In this document: one piece after another, positions 50,883 through 58,299 of the stretch
How positions within the stretch are numbered: the stretch's first letter is position 1
How the letters are laid out: each line of letters opens with the position of its first letter
NCBI RefSeq assembly: GCF_030150205.1
Contig: NZ_JASLGT010000027.1
Coordinates: 247,419-311,418, forward strand
Source of the DNA: Niabella sp.
GTDB lineage: Bacteria; Bacteroidota; Bacteroidia; Chitinophagales; Chitinophagaceae
Direction of reading: 5' to 3'
Length of the DNA: 64,000 nt
Made by a program: the position numbers and the translations under genes
Notes under the pieces: generated by a model
Seen by the model: only the letters and a program-made list of their open reading frames with translations
What the model was told of the DNA's origin: nothing
Databases searched by the model: none

Positions 50883-51485
50883 ATGAAAAAAGGCTTCTTA
50901 TTCCTGATGTTTTGCACAGTTCTTATGGCAGCAAATGCCCAAAAGAAAAAGACCGTATCCTTATTCAATGGTAAAGATCTTACCGGCTGGAAAATAAACG
51001 GCACTGAAAAATGGTATGTAGATAAAGGAGAACTGGTTTGCGAAAGCGGGCCCGACAAAAAATACGGGTATCTTTCTACCGACAAGTCCTACAAAAATTT
51101 TGACCTCACCCTTCAGTTCAAGCAGGAGGCCAACGGCAATAGCGGCGTTTTCTTCCGGTCAGACATCGAAGGTGTAAAGATCAGCGGCTGGCAGGTTGAA
51201 GTAGCACCGCTCAACCACAATACCGGTGGTATTTATGAATCTTATGGTCGTGGCTGGCTCATTAAACCCAAGCCAGAAGATGAGAAAATTTTAAAAGAAG
51301 GCCAGTGGAATACCATGCGCATTAAAGTGGTAGGCGATGAAGTAACCACCTGGTTAAATGGTCACCAGATGGTATACCTGAAAGATGAAAAGATCGGACA
51401 GGCAAACGGTTTTATCGCCCTGCAGATCCACGACGGCGGCGGCATTAAAGTAAGATGGAAAAATTTCAAGCTGAAGGAGCTGTAA
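50883..51485 (+). CDS. Secreted DUF1080 (3-keto-disaccharide hydrolase type) protein
   Basis: A 200-aa protein with a signal peptide (LFLMFCTVLMAANAQ). The rest is one DUF1080 domain: LFNGKDLTGWKINGTEKWYV, LSTDKSYKNFDLTLQFK, NSGVFFRSDIEG, GGIYESYGRGW and FIALQIHDGGGIKVRWKNFK. The fold is a concanavalin-like beta sandwich. Some family members hydrolyse 3-keto-glucosides; others only bind sugar. Monocistronic; a heptad array begins in its stop codon and a terminator follows. Confidence 0.88.
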   Translation: MKKGFLFLMFCTVLMAANAQKKKTVSLFNGKDLTGWKINGTEKWYVDKGELVCESGPDKKYGYLSTDKSYKNFDLTLQFKQEANGNSGVFFRSDIEGVKISGWQVEVAPLNHNTGGIYESYGRGWLIKPKPEDEKILKEGQWNTMRIKVVGDEVTTWLNGHQMVYLKDEKIGQANGFIALQIHDGGGIKVRWKNFKLKEL

Positions 51486-51550
51486 GCGTTTAGCCATCAG
51501 CTTTCAGACGTCAGCTTTCAGCTATTAGCTTTTAGCAATCAGCTGAGATA
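51483..51550 (+). repeat. Heptad array, TCAGCTN class, starting in the DUF1080 stop codon
   Basis: Units in phase with the stop: TAAGCGT, TTAGCCA, TCAGCTT, TCAGACG, TCAGCTT, TCAGCTA, TTAGCTT, TTAGCAA, TCAGCTG. Cleanest example of the class. Confidence 0.8.
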
Positions 51551-51561
51551 CATTTTTATTC

Positions 51562-51596
51562 AAAAGAGGTTGTTCAGAAACGGATAACCTCTTTTT
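51562..51596 (+). terminator. Intrinsic terminator after the DUF1080 gene
   Basis: AAAAGAGGTT pairs with AACCTCTTTT (10 bp) around a 14-base loop and ends in a T run. It follows the heptad array. Confidence 0.8.
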
Positions 51597-51617
51597 ATTG
51601 AAGATCCGTTCATTGTG

Positions 51618-51660
51618 ATCTTTGCGGATACGTTGCGACCATTGCGGTTAAATCGAATTG
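51618..51660 (-). repeat. Decad repeat, TTTGCG class
   Basis: Plus strand in 10-base steps: CTTTGCGGAT, ACGTTGCGAC, CATTGCGGTT. Same class (reverse strand) as the stretch after the acetyltransferase stop near 55010. Confidence 0.5.
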
Positions 51661-51719
51661 CAGATTGGGCGGAAGCTTCAGTCGTATTTAAAAATATCCC
51701 GGAAACGGCATTGATTCAA

Positions 51720-51792
51720 TATCGCCCATTGCCTGCTCACCATTCCCTATTGACTATTCCCAACTGCCTATTCACCACTGCCTGTTTCCCTT
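51720..51792 (-). repeat. Heptad array, GGAATAG class, after the bshA stop
   Basis: In the bshA sense, in phase with its TAG stop: TAGAAGG, GAAACAG, GCAGTGG, TGAATAG, GCAGTTG, GGAATAG, TCAATAG, GGAATGG, TGAGCAG, GCAATGG. Confidence 0.75.
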
Positions 51793-52920
51793 CTAACAAT
51801 CCTTACAAAACCGCCGGTAAATGGCTTCATACTGCGGTATGATCGCATCGATATTGAATTGCTGGGCGTGATCAAATGCCCGCTGTTTAAACTCGTTCAG
51901 GATCGTATCATCTTTTAAGATATACAAGGCCTTTTCGCTCATGGTATCCACATCGCCTACATTGGCCAGGAAGCCGGTAACCCCCTCTACATTTACTTCA
52001 CCCAAACCACCGGCGTTGGTAGAAATAACCGGAACCCTGGATGCCATCGCTTCCAGCGCTGCCAGTCCAAAACTTTCATATTCCGAGGTCAGCAAAAACA
52101 GGTCTGCCACGGCAAAGATCTCCTCCATTTGTTCCTGCTTTCCTACAAACACCAGTTTATCAAAGATCCCCAGTTCCCTTCCATGCTCTTCTGCGGTTTG
52201 CCGTTCGGGGCCATCCCCCACCAGCAACAGTTTTGCGGGAATGTTCTTTTGCACCTCATAAAACACCTTCACTACATCCTGTACCCGTTTTATTTTACGG
52301 AAATTGGAGGCGTGCAGCAGGATCCGTTCTCCATTAGGTGCCAGCACCTTTTTAAACGCATCCAGCGGCTTATGATTAAACCGGGTTACATCAATAAAAT
52401 TATATACCACTTCAATATCCTTACGGATATCAAAGTTTTTATAGGTTTCTTCTCTCAGGTTATTGGATACTGCAGTGATCACATCGCTTTGATTGATGGA
52501 AAAAGCCACCACCGGCGCATAGGTTTTATCCCGGCCTACCAATGTAATATCCGTTCCATGCAGCGTGGTAACCACCGGGATATGTTTACCTTCAAGTTCC
52601 ACGATTTTTTTGGCCATATACGCTGCCGATGCATGCGGAATGGCATAATGCACATGCAGCAGGTCCAGGTTATGGTTCTTGATCACATCCACCATGGTAC
52701 TTGCCAGCGCCGTTTCATAGGGTGGGAAGTCAAACAACGGATAGGTAGGTACCTGCACTTCGTGGTAATAAATATTGGGAATAAACCCGTTTAGCCTTAC
52801 GGGTTGCTGATAAGTAATAAAATGTACAAAGTGGCCTTTTTCAGCAAGGGCTTTCCCCAGTTCTGTTGCCAGTACACCGCTTCCGCCGTAGGTAGGATAA
52901 CAAACGATTCCGATTCGCAT
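51793..52920 (-). CDS. bshA: N-acetyl-alpha-D-glucosaminyl L-malate synthase (bacillithiol synthesis)
   Basis: A 375-aa GT4 glycosyltransferase. Start MRIGIVCYPTYGGSGVLATE, HVHYAIPHA, TTLHGTDITLVG, and the nucleotide-sugar site SEYESFGLAALEAMASRVPV are all BshA-like. It joins UDP-GlcNAc to L-malate, the first step to bacillithiol, the main low-molecular thiol in this phylum's aerobic members. bshB and bshC are not in the window. ATG at 52920 is preferred over a TTG two codons upstream, which overlaps a -7 type box. Confidence 0.92.
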   Translation of the reverse strand: MRIGIVCYPTYGGSGVLATELGKALAEKGHFVHFITYQQPVRLNGFIPNIYYHEVQVPTYPLFDFPPYETALASTMVDVIKNHNLDLLHVHYAIPHASAAYMAKKIVELEGKHIPVVTTLHGTDITLVGRDKTYAPVVAFSINQSDVITAVSNNLREETYKNFDIRKDIEVVYNFIDVTRFNHKPLDAFKKVLAPNGERILLHASNFRKIKRVQDVVKVFYEVQKNIPAKLLLVGDGPERQTAEEHGRELGIFDKLVFVGKQEQMEEIFAVADLFLLTSEYESFGLAALEAMASRVPVISTNAGGLGEVNVEGVTGFLANVGDVDTMSEKALYILKDDTILNEFKQRAFDHAQQFNIDAIIPQYEAIYRRFCKDC

Positions 52921-52923
52921 ACC

Positions 52924-52931
52924 CAAAGATA
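52924..52931 (-). promoter_or_regulatory. -7 type box abutting the bshA start
   Basis: The minus strand reads TATCTTTG, three bases before the ATG. No clear -33 element. Suggests a leaderless transcript if used. Confidence 0.4.
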
Positions 52932-53088
52932 TGTTTTGCTTTGATAATTACAGATCCGTTTCTTTGGAACGGGAGATCCCTTTTTTGTTAACCGCAAAGC
53001 ATGCGATAAAAAAAGAGAAGGATACCCCCTCAACTTTCAGAACCGGATCATTGGTAAAATTTTACCTTTACAGAAAACAAATAACAGC

Positions 53089-54486
53089 ATGGGTAAGAAA
53101 TTGTTTTGGATCGCAGGTGTCTTTTTTTCGCTGAACCTGCCGGCTCAAACAAAAGACGAAGGATTCATCCGGAAGATAGCCGATGAAATACTGGTAAACA
53201 GCCAGGCTTACGAAAACCTGAGAACCCTTACCAAAACCATCGGCGGCCGGCTGGCCGGCTCCCCTCAAATGTACCGGGCAGAAGAATGGGGTTACCAGCT
53301 GCTTCAGAAAAGCGGCAGTGAAAACACGTTTAAACAGGAATGCATGGTCCCCCACTGGGTACGGGGTGGCAAGGACGAAGCCTGGGCATTGCCGCGCCCG
53401 GTGCCCCTGCGCAAAACAGCCGAAAAGATAAAACGTCCGCTGGATATCCTGGCACTTGGCAATACTGAAGGTACCGGCAGCAAGGGGATTATGGCACCGG
53501 TGATCCTGATCAACTCCTTTGATGAACTGGATGCAAAAAAAGACCAGTTAAAAGGCAAGATTGTTTTTTATAATTATCATTTCAATCCGCGTTTTATACG
53601 CACCTTTGAGGCCTATGGCGACGCGGTGAAGTACCGTACGCGCGGCACTTCCCTGGCCGCAAAATACGGCGCCCTGGCCAGTATGGTGCGCAGTATGAGC
53701 CATAGTACAGATAATAACCCGCATACCGGCGGCACAAGGTATGACTCCGCTTATAAAAAGATACCCGCAGTAGCCATCGGGCTGCAGGATGCAGACTGGC
53801 TGGCAGCCGAACTGGGCAAGGGCAATCCTGTATTCGTATCATTGAAAACGATGGGACATTTTTTGCCGGATGCAAAAGGGCATAATATCATCGGGGAGCT
53901 GAAAGGAACCGAATTTCCCAACGAGATCATCACCGTTGGCGGACATCTGGACAGCTGGGATATTTGCGAGGGTGCCCACGACGATGGCGCCGGCATTACA
54001 CAGACCATTGAAATATTAAGAGCCTATAAAGCCCTTGGCTACCGGCCCAGGCGAACCATTCGCTTTGTGCTCTTTGCCAATGAAGAAAACGGCGCCAGAG
54101 GCGGCGCTAAATACGCAGATGAGGCAGCAAAAAACAGCCGGGAAAAACACCTGCTGGCCCTGGAGAGTGATGCCGGCGGCTTTACACCCCGCGGCTTTGG
54201 CGTTACCTGCAATGATGCGCAGTATGAAAAACTAAAAAGCTGGATCCCGCTGCTGGAACCTTACGGAGCCAACCAGTTTACCCGCGGCGGCGGCGGCACC
54301 GATGTTTCCTTTATCCACGAAAAGTTAAACGTACCCATGGCCGAACTGCTGCCCGATTCGCAGCGCTATTTCGATATTCATCACGCCCGCTCGGATGTGT
54401 TTGAAGCCGTAAACAAACGCGAACTGGAGCTGGGTGCTGTAAATATGGCCGCGTTGATTTACCTGGTAGATCAGTATGGATTCTGA
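53089..54486 (+). CDS. Secreted M28 family metallopeptidase (carboxypeptidase Q-like)
   Basis: A 465-aa protein with a signal peptide (LFWIAGVFFSLNLPAQ). A PA-type insert lies around 130-240 and the M28 zinc site is complete: GGHLDSWDICEGAHDDGAG (His and bridging Asp), FANEENGARGG (Glu pair), ESDAGGF (Asp) and FDIHHARSD (His). Close in layout to plasma glutamate carboxypeptidase, so a periplasmic aminopeptidase/dipeptidase. The acetyltransferase gene follows after 24 bases. Confidence 0.92.
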   Translation: MGKKLFWIAGVFFSLNLPAQTKDEGFIRKIADEILVNSQAYENLRTLTKTIGGRLAGSPQMYRAEEWGYQLLQKSGSENTFKQECMVPHWVRGGKDEAWALPRPVPLRKTAEKIKRPLDILALGNTEGTGSKGIMAPVILINSFDELDAKKDQLKGKIVFYNYHFNPRFIRTFEAYGDAVKYRTRGTSLAAKYGALASMVRSMSHSTDNNPHTGGTRYDSAYKKIPAVAIGLQDADWLAAELGKGNPVFVSLKTMGHFLPDAKGHNIIGELKGTEFPNEIITVGGHLDSWDICEGAHDDGAGITQTIEILRAYKALGYRPRRTIRFVLFANEENGARGGAKYADEAAKNSREKHLLALESDAGGFTPRGFGVTCNDAQYEKLKSWIPLLEPYGANQFTRGGGGTDVSFIHEKLNVPMAELLPDSQRYFDIHHARSDVFEAVNKRELELGAVNMAALIYLVDQYGF

Positions 54487-54510
54487 GGCTCATTTTTTCT
54501 TATCAGCAAT

Positions 54511-55008
54511 ATGGAACCCAATATCACCCTTAAAGAACTGACAGCAGCGGACCTGCCCGTGGTAAAACAGATCTACGACTGGTATGTGCTTCATTCAACC
54601 GCTACCTTTCACACCGAACCGGTAACGGTCGATGAGCTCCGGGATTTTATCTACATCGGGCATCCCCGGTTCAAATCATGGCTGATCCTGGACCAGGAAC
54701 AGCCGGTGGGCTACTGCTATCTTACCAATTATAAGAAGCGGCAGGCCTACGATAGAACAGCGGAACTGACCATTTACCTGGCGTATGACCGTGCAGCAAA
54801 AGGGACCGGGAAAGCAGCGCTTACACAACTGGAGGCACATGCGCAAGCGGCCGGTTTTAAAAACCTGCTGGCCATTATCTCCGGCGACAACGACCGGAGC
54901 ATTCATTTCTTTGAGAAGAACGGGTATTTTCAATGCGCCCATTTCAAAAATGTAGGAGAAAAATTCGGGAAAGTGCTGGATGTGGTGGGCTATCAAAAGG
55001 AACTATAA
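54511..55008 (+). CDS. GNAT family N-acetyltransferase (phosphinothricin acetyltransferase-like)
   Basis: A 165-aa GNAT protein. The acetyl-CoA loop is DRAAKGTGKAAL, with the preceding strand ELTIYLAYD and the C-terminal IHFFEKNGYFQCAHFKNVGEKFGKVLDV (in pieces) typical of the PAT/Bar group. It acetylates an amino group of a small molecule; relatives act on phosphinothricin or methionine derivatives, but the true substrate is unknown. Likely co-transcribed with the M28 gene. Confidence 0.9.
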   Translation: MEPNITLKELTAADLPVVKQIYDWYVLHSTATFHTEPVTVDELRDFIYIGHPRFKSWLILDQEQPVGYCYLTNYKKRQAYDRTAELTIYLAYDRAAKGTGKAALTQLEAHAQAAGFKNLLAIISGDNDRSIHFFEKNGYFQCAHFKNVGEKFGKVLDVVGYQKEL

Positions 55009-55050
55009 AATCGCAGAAAGACAGTACAAGGCGCAAATACGAACGCCGGG
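55006..55050 (+). repeat. Decad repeat, CGCAAA class, after the acetyltransferase stop
   Basis: Starting at the stop codon: TAAAATCGCA, GAAAGACAGT, ACAAGGCGCA, AATACG. It is the reverse-strand form of the TTTGCG class at 51618-51660. Confidence 0.4.
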
Positions 55051-55147
55051 ACTGTTATATTTTATATTCCCGCCTGAGCGGACTATTTTAAATTGTTCAA
55101 GGAGAATGTTGTATCATGATTAAACAATCGCATCATCTTAAAAAACT

Positions 55148-55882
55148 ATGTTTATGAACAAATCATTTTTACTCTTATGGCTGCTGCTTGTAGTTATAAC
55201 TGGCCGGAGCCAGGATGCCACGGCCCCTGCACTCCCATCCAGAATGCAGGCTTCAACACCTTCTTATGGCCTGCCAAAAGTTAAGGGACTGATCGATCTG
55301 GAACAGCGCAAATATGGTCAATCCTTCGCCAAAAGCACCTTGCCCACGGGTGCCTACGATTCCCTGTCCCTGCAGGAGAAATTTACGTATGCCATGATAC
55401 ACCCGGAAAGATATGCACAAAATTGCAGCCTCATTCCTCCGCAACTCTTTGAACCGGATAAGATATTTGGTACCCTCATCACCACCCTTTATGAGCATAC
55501 TTTAAGCAACCGGCAGGTCAGTTTTCTCAAAGACAACAGGAACGCTGTAATGACATGGATTACCAGTTCCGTTGAGGAAAGCAAAAAAATGGGCGTCAAT
55601 TATAAAAATGCCATCACCATTATAGATGGCTGGGAACTTATCCCTTTTATGATCAAATATTATAAAACCGCTAAAAATGACACCGATGTGCTTACCACAC
55701 TTATGTTGTTAATGAAGCAGGGAGCCTTTGATGCATTTACTACAGCATCCTTTTACGAACAGCTATATGGAAAAAACAGCAGCTACAGATCGTACGTCAG
55801 CTATTCCCCCGCTACGGAACAATTGCTTTTAAAAATGGCGATGGACTATTACAAGAAAAAAAGCGCGGCCATTCCCCTATAA
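55148..55882 (+). CDS. Secreted protein of unknown family, paralog 1 of 3
   Basis: A 244-aa protein (242 aa from ATG 55154) with a signal peptide (LLLWLLLVVITGRSQ). I know no family for it. It shares with the next two genes a pattern in the same order: P-x-YGL-x-x-VK, GAYDSLSLQEKFTYAMIHPE, RYAQNC with an invariant Cys (C91 from 55154), NRQVSFLKDNRNAV, MGVNYKNAI, DGWELIPFMIKYY, DVLTTLMLLMK and YEQLYG. Helical in character, exported, no lipobox. The second paralog begins 11 bases after the stop, so these form an operon. Confidence 0.75.
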   Translation: MFMNKSFLLLWLLLVVITGRSQDATAPALPSRMQASTPSYGLPKVKGLIDLEQRKYGQSFAKSTLPTGAYDSLSLQEKFTYAMIHPERYAQNCSLIPPQLFEPDKIFGTLITTLYEHTLSNRQVSFLKDNRNAVMTWITSSVEESKKMGVNYKNAITIIDGWELIPFMIKYYKTAKNDTDVLTTLMLLMKQGAFDAFTTASFYEQLYGKNSSYRSYVSYSPATEQLLLKMAMDYYKKKSAAIPL

Positions 55883-55893
55883 ATACAAAAATT

Positions 55894-56646
55894 TTGAAAA
55901 AATCCTTATTGATATTCCTGCATAGCGCCTGCTTCTTTTTTGCCCAGGCCCAGGAGGACGGCGTTTACCAGCAACCCTCAAAAGAAGCCTTGGCCTACCG
56001 GGAATTCCGGCAGAAAACCACCATACCCCCTTACGGACTGGAAAATGTAAAAAAGCAGATCGCAGTCATCAAAGACAAACCAGGTGAGAGCGGCGACGAA
56101 GGCATCAGCGCATTAACAGACGCCGTTTATCAATCGTTGCCGCTGCGCGAAAAGTTCACCTACACCATGATCCACCCGGAAATGTATGCGCAGAACTGCG
56201 ACATCAATATGATCCACGCCAATGAGCACAAGGAGATCTTCGGGTACCTGGTATCGGAAGGTGATGAAGAAACCTGGAGCAAACGGCAGCTGAATTTTTT
56301 ACGCAACAACCGTGATTCGGTGATGGCATTGATCCGGGAGTCGGCCAACCGAAGCCGCCGGATGGGCGTGAATTATAAAAATGCACTGGTAGAAATGGAT
56401 GCCTGGGAAATGATTCCCTATATAATCGATTTTTATACCGCTAATAAAAAAGACAAAGACCTGCTTACGGTATTGATGTTATTGATGAAGCGTGGAAAGT
56501 TTACACCTTTTATACGTTCCGCTTCTTATAAAAAACTATACGGCATGGACGGCAACCATGAACAGGCGCTGGATTATAACAAGGCCAATGAAGACCTTAT
56601 CATAACAAGAGCACAAACCTATTATAAGGAACGGAAGCACTCATAA
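55894..56646 (+). CDS. Secreted protein of unknown family, paralog 2 of 3
   Basis: A 250-aa protein with a signal peptide (LLIFLHSACFFFAQAQ). The open frame begins at a TTG (55894), as there is no ATG nearby. It keeps the shared motifs: PPYGLENVKKQI, VYQSLPLREKFTYTMIHPE, MYAQNC, KRQLNFLRNNRDSV, MGVNYKNAL, DAWEMIPYIIDFY, DLLTVLMLLMKRG and YKKLYG. Function unknown. Located between paralogs 1 and 3 on the same strand. Confidence 0.73.
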   Translation: MKKSLLIFLHSACFFFAQAQEDGVYQQPSKEALAYREFRQKTTIPPYGLENVKKQIAVIKDKPGESGDEGISALTDAVYQSLPLREKFTYTMIHPEMYAQNCDINMIHANEHKEIFGYLVSEGDEETWSKRQLNFLRNNRDSVMALIRESANRSRRMGVNYKNALVEMDAWEMIPYIIDFYTANKKDKDLLTVLMLLMKRGKFTPFIRSASYKKLYGMDGNHEQALDYNKANEDLIITRAQTYYKERKHS

Positions 56647-56716
56647 AACAGGGAAGCCCCTGCGTTTATGGAAAAAGATGCCGGCTGCGTCATAATTCCA
56701 TCAACATGCTTTACCA

Positions 56717-57454
56717 ATGATCTTCGTTATGAGAATTTTCCAGGTCCTGCTCTGGACTGTAATGAGTTTTATGGCGGCTGCCCAAAACAGCGGAGTCCCT
56801 GATTTCAGACGGCCCACAGGCCCCGACTATGGGATGGAGCGCGTACAAACCTTCATACGGCAATACAAGAACAGCAGGGAATCCTTCATAAATAAACCGG
56901 TATCCGAAGGCGCCTATGATTCGTTAAGCCTCCGGGAAAAATTTACCTATGCGATGATCTATCCGGAACGGTACCTGCAGAATTGCGCCGGCCCCCGGAA
57001 TTTCTTTTTGCGCGGAAAACTATTTCCGAGGCTAAGCTTTGGCTACAATGAAAATATGTTAAGTTTTCGCCAGGTACAGTTTTTGAAAATGAACCGGGAT
57101 TCTGTGATCACTTTTATCAACGAGCTTATCCAACAAAAGAAAAGCTGGGGCATCAACATCAAACAGGCCATTATTGAAATAAACGGGTGGGAGTTCATCC
57201 CTGCCATGATGACTTACTACCGGCAACGGCCGGACGATACGGATGTTCTTACTACCTTTATGGTGCTGATGGCCCATGATGTCTTCAGCAGCTTTGTACA
57301 GTCGGAATATTACACCCGCCTGTACGGCGATCCGGCCGGCTATCATGTAACCGTTGATGCTGATAAAACCACAGAAGCTTTTATTTTAAACACAACAATG
57401 GCCTATTATAAATCCAGGACGGGAAAGCGTTCATTAAAAACATTGGTAAAGTAA
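56717..57454 (+). CDS. Secreted protein of unknown family, paralog 3 of 3
   Basis: A protein of up to 245 aa; ATG at 56729 (MRIFQVLLWTVMSFMAAAQ) gives the better signal peptide and 241 aa. Shared motifs: GPDYGMERVQTFI, GAYDSLSLREKFTYAMIYPE, RYLQNC, FRQVQFLKMNRDSV, WGINIKQAI, NGWEFIPAMMTYY, DVLTTFMVLM and YTRLYG. Most diverged of the three. Its stop is only seven bases before the FGE-type gene, tying that gene to the paralog cluster. Confidence 0.74.
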   Translation: MIFVMRIFQVLLWTVMSFMAAAQNSGVPDFRRPTGPDYGMERVQTFIRQYKNSRESFINKPVSEGAYDSLSLREKFTYAMIYPERYLQNCAGPRNFFLRGKLFPRLSFGYNENMLSFRQVQFLKMNRDSVITFINELIQQKKSWGINIKQAIIEINGWEFIPAMMTYYRQRPDDTDVLTTFMVLMAHDVFSSFVQSEYYTRLYGDPAGYHVTVDADKTTEAFILNTTMAYYKSRTGKRSLKTLVK

Positions 57455-57461
57455 ACGCGTT

Positions 57462-58277
57462 ATGAAAACAATAGTGATCCTGCTGCTGCTTATTGGCTGT
57501 TATACCGGTGTAGGTTCCCAGGAGCAGTCATTTATAAAAATACCCGCGGGCACTTATGAAATCGGTCTTAAAGGAAGCGTTGAAAATCCACGGCGCAGGA
57601 TCACCCTAAAAGCATTTTCCATAGCGGCCACGGAGCTCACCAATGCCGAATTTGAACGGTTTGTGGTAGTTACCGGCTATCAAACCGAGGCCGAGCGTTT
57701 TAAAGATGCCCTGGTGTTTGAGCCGGGACTGGAAGAGTTTCAATGGATGGATGACAGCACCGCTTACTGGCGCTATCCCAACGGCATTACCCGGGGCGGC
57801 ATCAGCCATAAAATGAACCACCCGGTTACGGGCATCAGCTTTACCGATGCGCTGGCTTATTGCAAATGGGCCGGTGTGCGGCTGCCTACGCTGGAAGAAT
57901 GGGAGATCGCGGCACGTGCCGGGTCCCCGACAAAATATTTTAAAGGTGTTACCGCTGAAAATATCAGCCGCTATGCCAATATCTGGCAGGGTCGCGATCA
58001 TCTGCAGGCAGATAGCGCCGATGGCTTTATGTATACCGCTCCGGTAGCCCGCTTTCAACCCAACCCCCGGGGCTTATATGATGTATTCGGAAATGTATTT
58101 GAATTTTGCAGCGGGTCCCTGCCAAGAGATAAAGGCCGCCGGGTAGCACATGCCCGGGGCGGTTCCTGGTGGTGCAGTAAAACCGCCTGTAATTTCTTTA
58201 ATGCCATAGATATTGGTTCCGTTAATCCCCACGCTTCGTTCAGCAACCTGGGATTCCGGGTGGTGAAAGATCAATAG
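57462..58277 (+). CDS. Secreted formylglycine-generating enzyme (SUMF1/FGE) family protein
   Basis: A 271-aa protein with a signal peptide (VILLLLIGCYTGVGSQ). FGE-sulfatase domain across the rest: FIKIPAGTYEIG, ATELTNAEFERFV, HPVTGISFTDALAYCKWAGV, RLPTLEEWEIAARAG, GLYDVFGNVFEFC and GGSWWCSKTAC then NLGFRVV. The C-x4-C pair (C238, C243) matches in place and spacing the two copper-binding cysteines of true FGE, which most SUMF1-like proteins lack. No sulfatase is in the window. Starts seven bases after paralog 3, so it likely acts with that cluster. Confidence 0.86.
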   Translation: MKTIVILLLLIGCYTGVGSQEQSFIKIPAGTYEIGLKGSVENPRRRITLKAFSIAATELTNAEFERFVVVTGYQTEAERFKDALVFEPGLEEFQWMDDSTAYWRYPNGITRGGISHKMNHPVTGISFTDALAYCKWAGVRLPTLEEWEIAARAGSPTKYFKGVTAENISRYANIWQGRDHLQADSADGFMYTAPVARFQPNPRGLYDVFGNVFEFCSGSLPRDKGRRVAHARGGSWWCSKTACNFFNAIDIGSVNPHASFSNLGFRVVKDQ

Positions 58278-58299
58278 CCCGGCCTGCCTCCCGATACAG

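Noticed and set aside
12611..51792. Heptad arrays as CRISPR arrays
   Set aside because: There are no separated spacers; units are 7 bases, contiguous and degenerate, and no cas gene is present.
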